Shown: positions 57,608 to 64,000 of the stretch, piece by piece | How positions within the stretch are numbered: position 1 is the stretch's first letter | Layout of the letters: every line of letters begins with the position of its first letter | Source: Cloeon dipterum | Lineage: Eukaryota; Arthropoda; Insecta; Ephemeroptera; Baetidae | Direction: 5' to 3' | Length of the DNA: 64,000 bases | Assembly: GCF_949628265.1 (NCBI RefSeq) | Contig: NC_088786.1 | Span: 22,279,681 to 22,343,680 of the forward strand | The notes under the pieces: model-generated | Told to the model about the DNA's origin: nothing | The model's database searches: none | Seen by the model: the letters and a program-made list of their open reading frames with translations, nothing else | Position numbers and translations under genes: made by a program

Positions 57608-60600
57608 TAGTAATAATAATTTTTACTGCACGCCGCCTTTTATACGCGCTGTACACTGCAAGACGAATATAAGAGACGTCACTTTTGTGTGGTGCGGAAA
57701 AATCAATGCACACGGATGAAAGTGGCTTTTCACGCGCTGCAATATAAAAGAGTTTGGGTGACCGTACGGCACGTACATATTTTGTGTCGCTTTATCGGAA
57801 TTCGCTTTCCACTCACTTCGGCTGCAGGTCCATCAGCGGTAGCCACACGCCGATTTCATCAGAATAAAGCGCGTCCGACCGAACACAGCGATCTTTTTTT
57901 TCGAGCAGCGAAAATACGAGAGCCACCACCGCACTTGTGGAATTTTCGCTTGTGGTTTTGGGGAAACTGTTGCCTTGGGAAAACAAACACAGCGTTTTGC
58001 TTGAGCATATTAAATTTCCCAGACACAGCAATGCTGGTGGCAGGGAGGAGCTTACAGATGATTTTTCATCGAAAATTCGGAAAGTAACTCCGCAGTTAAC
58101 TTTGCAAAAGAGAACATGTGTTTGAAACTTTATCACAAGACGACGACGGCAGCCAAACTTCTGCACGAACAGCCCGTCAAGTTCTTTTCAAGCCTCCCCT
58201 ATCTTATTTAACATATATGTGCTCTTCCATAGCCATTAGCTGCGAGCACGGACTGGTCTAATTTAGAAGTTCGAATTCCAAATTACGCAGTCTCGATTTT
58301 GGCCCTTCATTTGGTGTTTAGCTGGCTTGGTAAGAAATTGTGCCATTTTGTGCAAATGGAAAGCCAAAAAAAGGCAAATAAAAATAGAAGTGATTAAGTT
58401 TTTTTGTAATTTTGGTTCTCTCTATTTTACGCACTTAAAAAAAAGTGTCTTGCTTCAATTTCAATTAGATAGTGTCAAAACCATCTTTTAAAGAAGCTAT
58501 CTAGAAAACTTATTTTAATCTGATTCTAATTACATGCGTTTTCCGTGTTTTCAAAGAAACGATTTTTAACAATTTTTTAAATTTGCTACCTGCAACCTGG
58601 ATATAGTTAAGTGAATTCTAAACACGTATTAGTTCTATTATGACAAAAATCGCGAAATATTATTTAAGTTGCAATGTGAGTGAAACTGAAATTATGTCTG
58701 GCTAATATATTGGTTAATTAAAATACAGGTTGTTGTAAACTTTTTTGTGCACTTCTTTCCTCATGTTAAATTTTATTGTCTTCTAGTGACAATAAGAGTG
58801 ATATACTTGAGCATATTTTTAATGAAAAATTTATCAATTGTCTTTCGTAACGTCAATAATTGTTCATTTAATTTGTCCTACGTGTATGCAGATGTTGAAC
58901 AAAAATCGCTTGTGCGTAGAAGTTAAACTCTCAGCTGCTTTGCGATGAGTTCCTTGCTTTTAATTAATTTCCGCAAGCACTGACGGGAGTGGATCGAGAA
59001 GTCAGAGCTTTTAATTTCACTAAGCACTCGATTCCTCGGCAAATAAACACCGGCGCCAAGGGCCAAAGGGAGAGAATGCAAGCAAAACGCGGCGTGAGGG
59101 TTGCCTTCTTTGGTCCTGATGATTGTGTGTGCCATGCATGAGGGGGCATAACTCGAGTCTGCCTGCTCCACTGGTGGTGGAAAGTGAGGAGCGGACGAAC
59201 GGGCGATGGGAAATCGTTAAATTCAATCAGTCACTTAGAAATCCTGGCCTTCTTGGAGAGAACAAAAATCGGCGCCATCGTGAATGGACGATTTCCCGTC
59301 GTCTTTCTCCTCCGCTCTGCGCGGAGAGGAAGTGAGGTACTTTTACTCACTTTTCGCACGATATATAATCGCGCACTCCCTTCTTAAAATCAATTTCCTT
59401 TGTTCCTGCCGGTTACATTTGCGGCGTGAAATATTAAAAAGGCCCGGTCGCGAATTTTCCGCGACGTCACTTGCGCTTTTTCACGCCGATATTAATTGAG
59501 AACGCCAGATGAGCGGAGCATCGCGCTTTTGCGGTGTTTGCGTTTAATTATTCCACGCGCGCGTGCAATTAATGCTCGATTTTTCGCGTAATTTGACTGT
59601 TTGCCCTCCAGATTATTAGTTGGCCCGCTCGCTGCGTGTTTGCTCTTGAATCATCAACTGGGCAAACACAATCTGCGCACCCCTAAATAGCTCGGCCGAC
59701 TCACTCTCAACAACCTCAGCCTTTTTCAGCGTGCAAGAGGGCCGAAATTTATGATACTGTGTAATCCACCAAATTTCTGGTAAAAAGGCTACTTTTTGTA
59801 AAAAAAATTAGCCGTGGTAAGTTTATCAGAGAAATATTGGAAAGTGCTTGCCAGTTCAATCAGCCAAAGGTCGTTTGAATTTGCGTCTGTTCTGCTGTCA
59901 AGAATTGGTAAAAATCCTCACTCCTTCATTTTGAGATCAATGTTAACAGAAAGCACTCTCATTCCTCATTCAATTTGCAAAAATAACCGACATATTACAT
60001 TCATCTCGTTCTTCTGAATGCATGCACACAAAGCGTGTATATTTCATTTTACCTGGCGTAGCACGCGCCACGAATTTACAGCCGAAGTATTAGAGCCGGT
60101 GGATTGATTTCCCAAGAGGCGACCTGTGCAGCGATTTCAATTCTCTGATCACTTGCCGCTCTCCGTTCACTCCGGCTGGGAAATTTTGAGCAATTGTTCT
60201 CCTGTCCTCGTGTGTCTTTGCTTTACCTCCCTCACTTGAGAATGCAAAGCTTCTACTCCCATGGTCTTAGTAGAGAATGAAACATTTCTCGTTATTGCAC
60301 AGTTAATAAATTATGTCTTACGATTTGTTCAATAGATTCAATGGTATCAGCATCCTCTTTTGTATTTTATTTTATCCAAATATATTTATCAAAGTCGATT
60401 CTATACTTTCAAAATTCAATTCTGTCCTAGCGTTAATGATTTGTTTCTTCATGAACACTCATCATCATTATTCATATTTTTTTATTTATTTAGAGTAAAA
60501 ATATTATCCTTACGTATTGATGCGTAAAATTTTTTTGAGAAATGTCGTAAAAATAAAAATTCGGTATATTTATACATGTTAATAATAAAATGATTATTTA

Positions 60601-61555
60601 TTTGATGAGTGAAAAACATGCAATTTGCGTTGGAAATTGGTTTTCAGTATCGAATGTTTGTGGCAAAGGATGTATAAATTCCAGTAAAAATATAACAGTG
60701 AAAATAAATCCTCGTATGAAAGTTTTTGTTTTTTAACTAGCTGTTTCTAGATTCACTCTAAACTTGTGAAGCACGTCTAAATCTAGCTTGTCTTGAAAGT
60801 CAAGGCAGTGCATTGCTTCAAAGTCCCTTGTATATGTGAGAGAGACTCTGTCATGATGAGTAAGACCGTGACACAAAATCGGCTTTTGCGCAATAAAGCA
60901 AAATCTCATTGTCAAACGTTGGCGTACGAAGCAAAAAAGCCTCGCTTTCCAGTGGAAAAATGATCAAAGCAGAGGATATTCACGACCGCTCGCGAGCAAT
61001 TAGGATAATTTGCCTACCAGCAGCGAGGTAGACAAATAAAACCGATTCAAAGAAACACGGCGAGCTTTCTGCTGGACAAAGCACGCGAAACCACAAGAAG
61101 TGCATATCGCCAAGGCGCACCCTTCACCGCGGCAGAATGGCAAAATGACGCTCTCGAAACGAAACGGGCTCTCTTTTGACTCAAAATCCCCGTTGAATTG
61201 GACCGTAATTAGCAAGTCGTGTCGCGTTTTCAGCCGCCAGTCGATATTCCGTCGGCAGTCGGGGATGCGAAATATTAAAAAGCGGAACGGCTGGCGCGTA
61301 CGAAGCCACCCTCGCTCTGTTGCGCCCTCGACCGGGCTTGAAATTGAATTTGCTCGTCGAATTGGAGCTTAAAGTTTAATAGCACGGGCGACACACCGGC
61401 AGCCGTTGATTGAAAGTGCGGCAAGCGCTGCCGTTCTCGTCATTTTTTGCGTACACCGCACCCCCGCAGAAACCTTAGCCCGGCGCTTGACACCGCGTGA
61501 TGTTTTTCCAATAACTGTCTGCCGAGCGAAACGCGGTCAATCTTCTTTCCTGGCG

Positions 61556-61615
<60 letters not shown>

Positions 61616-63477
61616 CTCTTTACGCTCCACATTCCCGCGCTTTCTCGCTGGGGCGATGTTTGAAATATGACCCTATCAGGAAATATGGTATACGGTGCAA
61701 GTTTTTCCTCCAGGGGCACGACGGTGACAAGGGGTGCGCCTTGCACAATAAATTGTCCGTCTGCTTTCGTGAGAAATTATATTGCAAAGTCATTGAAATT
61801 TTTCTACTAGTGCGGCAACAATTTGCACAAAAGAGTTGAAACTTTTTGTTTAATATAGTCTAAAGGTTCTATCTATTTTGTGCTTTTTATAACTAAAAAA
61901 AACTCTTTTATCATCTCATATATTTAAAAAATCTAATCATTTCATTTTTAATGAAAGTAGTGAAATATCACGAGTCGCTCTTGATGATACACTTGTTCAT
62001 TACTCTGCGTATCATTTCAAATGTAGGGTGTTTTAATGTGAAGAGGGAAATGGACATATTTCCTATGTACGTTATCTCGGTGCTATTCATCTCATTCGTT
62101 CGCACCATGTACCATAGCAGCGAGTTTGTTTTCGCACACGCAAGAGGCGGGGTTATGATTTTAATCATGAGTCAAGAAAGTAAAGATGAGAGGCAGGGAA
62201 CGCTGTGATTTGGACGAAATACGTACATATAAATGTAAATATGTATGTACAGGGGTGCTGTATATTTTAAATGAAAACATGCCTTCTCTCCACGCCGCCA
62301 GTGCTTTTGAGCGAAGCCTGTCTTCGAATCTCACGTCTACCTCTCATGCTCTCCCTGTTCAAAAGCTGTATTGTTGCTTTTGAAGACTTGCTTGTTCGCG
62401 AGGCGAAAATAAGTTGATTCACTTTATTTGCTTTGAAAGAGCGAGCACTAAAAGGGACGATGACTCGCTCGCGCGCGAGCAACAGGAGTGTGCGAATGCT
62501 TTTTGTCAGAGAGAAAAAAATCGCAGTTTTGGCTGCTATAGTGTCGATGTTCAACCGTTTCCAATTTTATTAATTAGCAAACAAAGAGCTGATTCATTGA
62601 AAAATTGAAGTGGATCCAGGATATGAAGGGGAAAATAGTTTTGAAACGTGAATAATAGTTCTGAATTTTCAATTTGGTTTAAAAAAGCTTCATTCATTTT
62701 TAAAGCCAAGTTGTTGCGGAGTTTTGCTTTATGGAATAATGCATCATTCCGCAAGCCAATGTGGGGTTTAAGTAACTCAGCTTAAACTGACGTGTGGTGA
62801 GATTTTCCTTGGGCTTCCGCTCTCATCTCGCCGGCCGCCACGACCGCCACGCATGAAATATTCAACGCACAATAGACTGCTGGATGAATGAAACAGATTA
62901 ATCTCTGTCTGTCAGATGCTGTGTGTTTTACGGTGCGGGGGTTGCTGCAGTATGTGGGTTAGTAATGGATGGCGATAATAAATGCCCCCATATGCTTTGC
63001 CGCGTGCCCTCCGGAAATAGTGCGATTTTTCTTTTCGTGAATTTTATATCTTTTCTACTTCAGTGGTGAATTTTTCCTCACTTTCATCAATTCGGTAGCT
63101 GTGACATTTTGTAAATCTTAAGGAAATTTTATTTTAGTAAAAATGATAGTTTATAAAAAACTCTCTTTAGGAATAAATGAAATGTAATCTAGGAAAATAT
63201 CTTTAGGTAACGCCTCTAATACTGTCTGAAATGGGGCAAAGAGTTATAAAAAAACATATATCTCGTTAATGATATATGTCAAATTAACTTAAATATCCTT
63301 TGACAGCAATTGCTTCCCATAAAATTAAATCTAGATCTTTCTGCAGTCACAGAAATTAATGATAAATCAAATATTTTTTATTTTGATAGAAAATTGTAAT
63401 TAATTTCAAACAACTGTGCAAAAATATTTTCTTCAATGTCCCTTTGAAGTTTAAGTGAAGTTTTGAATTTGGACTGA
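57608..63477. other. Non-coding DNA upstream of VMAT
   Basis: No coding exon is supported. It should contain VMAT upstream regulatory DNA, and possibly its 5' untranslated exon. Frames at 57689-58166, 59123-59499, 61100-61372 and 62186-62754 have no splice context or domains. Patches at 59.0-59.7 and 60.9-61.5 kb are GC-richer than the rest. Confidence 0.45.
61558..61615. repeat. (CT)n(CA)n microsatellite
   Basis: About 22 uninterrupted CT units followed by about 7 CA units. Short frames through it translate as Ser-Leu or Arg-Glu repeats and are artefacts. Confidence 0.95.
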
Positions 63478-63850
63478 CCGTGTGGCTCCGGGCTGGCCGG
63501 GGGCTTCGGGTGTCGTCCTACTCCATGGTTTGGGTGGTCAACGGCGGCAGCAGAGCCGCGAGTGCCGCCGTCGTGTGGCCGCTTCGGACTGTGGCGCCGC
63601 AGCCGGAGCACCCCTCGACGTACCCCATGGCGTGCTACCCTTCCGAGCGCACAGGTGACTGCTCGCCGCTTATTGGCTGTCGAGGGGCAACCCTTGCTCC
63701 ATTGGTCCGCCTGCAGGATGCCGAGTTTTAATTTTGGCAGGGTCTGATGCTCTTGTCGCCCCGTGTGCCCGTCGTCATTTTGCCTCGACCAAGCCAGTGG
63801 GCATGCGCCCACCCCCGCACGAGGGGCGCGACAAGCACCCCTAACCCGCT
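63478..63850. other. GC-rich island, possible exon or promoter
   Basis: A sharp switch from AT-rich DNA to GC- and CpG-rich sequence that stays open in several frames on both strands. On the plus strand a frame ends in a good donor context (CACAG then GTGACT at 63655). On the minus strand a strong donor (CACG then GTCAGT) lies at about 63478. It could be the VMAT 5' untranslated exon, an exon of the next gene, or a CpG-type promoter. I recognise no protein motif and cannot choose. Confidence 0.3.
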
Positions 63851-64000
63851 CTCACGCTGCTCGCGATTGATTGCGTCAGAGGGTGCTCCTTCGCAGCAGC
63901 CCGCGAAAACGTCCTCTCGCTAATCCAAAGAGTGCTGACTAAAAGCCGGCTAATACAAATTTGGAGGTGTAATAATCAAATTGTTTGCCTCTGTCAAAAA

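Noticed and set aside
63378-63812. 144-codon minus-strand frame in the GC-rich right edge
   Set aside because: The frame has low-complexity Arg/Pro/His composition, and competing frames are open on both strands. I kept it only as an uncharacterised GC-rich island.
1-64000. CRISPR arrays, bacterial operons, rRNA or prophage features
   Set aside because: The window is clearly animal nuclear DNA. No spaced direct repeats, ribosome-binding sites or rRNA sequence were seen, and I could not confidently recognise any tRNA by eye.

Overview
This is a eukaryotic, almost certainly arthropod (probably insect) nuclear window. The coding exons are split by GT-AG introns, most of them only about 50-60 bp. 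The protein set is animal: serine palmitoyltransferase subunit 1, spermine/polyamine oxidase, a ubiquitin E2 variant and a vesicular monoamine transporter. Intergenic DNA is AT-rich, with a poly(A)-tailed SINE-like repeat and microsatellites. I assembled all exon models by hand from splice signals and reading frame. Each assembled CDS closes to an exact multiple of three, with one flagged exception.

Layout. (1) 1-19180 is gene-poor: I see no convincing coding exon. It holds at least four copies or fragments of one repeat family (about 1340-1694 reversed, 8430-8556, 8957-9203, 14876-14912). (2) 19186-30224, plus strand: a secreted protein gene of about 325 residues with a TATA/initiator promoter, a 7-nt first coding exon, an 8.6-kb first intron and six further exons clustered at 27988-30224. 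It has a signal peptide, four mature cysteines, several N-glycosylation sites and amphipathic helices, and could be an orphan helical cytokine. This is the most interesting locus. (3) 31730-36436, minus: SPTLC1, complete in nine exons. (4) 37327-41621, plus: two FAD amine-oxidase (spermine oxidase/PAO) units joined by a frame-preserving 59-bp intron, apparently encoding one 971-residue tandem enzyme. (5) 41893-49273, minus: a 15-exon gene for a protein of about 1810 residues with Lys/Glu-rich, Pro-rich, CCCH zinc-finger-like and helical regions. I cannot name it; a TOPAZ1-like identity is only a guess. (6) 49981-51161, plus: UBE2V/Uev1A. (7) 52594-56548, minus: vesicular monoamine transporter (VMAT/SLC18), eleven coding exons. 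(8) 56556-64000: mostly non-coding, with one well-formed core promoter ahead of an 88-codon ORF, a long CT/CA microsatellite and a GC-rich island near the right end.

Gene arrangement. SPTLC1 and the oxidase are head-to-head (890 bp between start codons), as are the large unknown gene and UBE2V (707 bp). The secreted gene and SPTLC1 are convergent, as are the oxidase and the unknown gene (271 bp between stops) and UBE2V and VMAT. The genes do not form one pathway. SPTLC1 (sphingolipid synthesis), PAO (polyamine catabolism), UBE2V (K63 ubiquitin chains) and VMAT (monoamine loading) look like an ordinary gene-dense block beside a large regulatory domain around the secreted gene.
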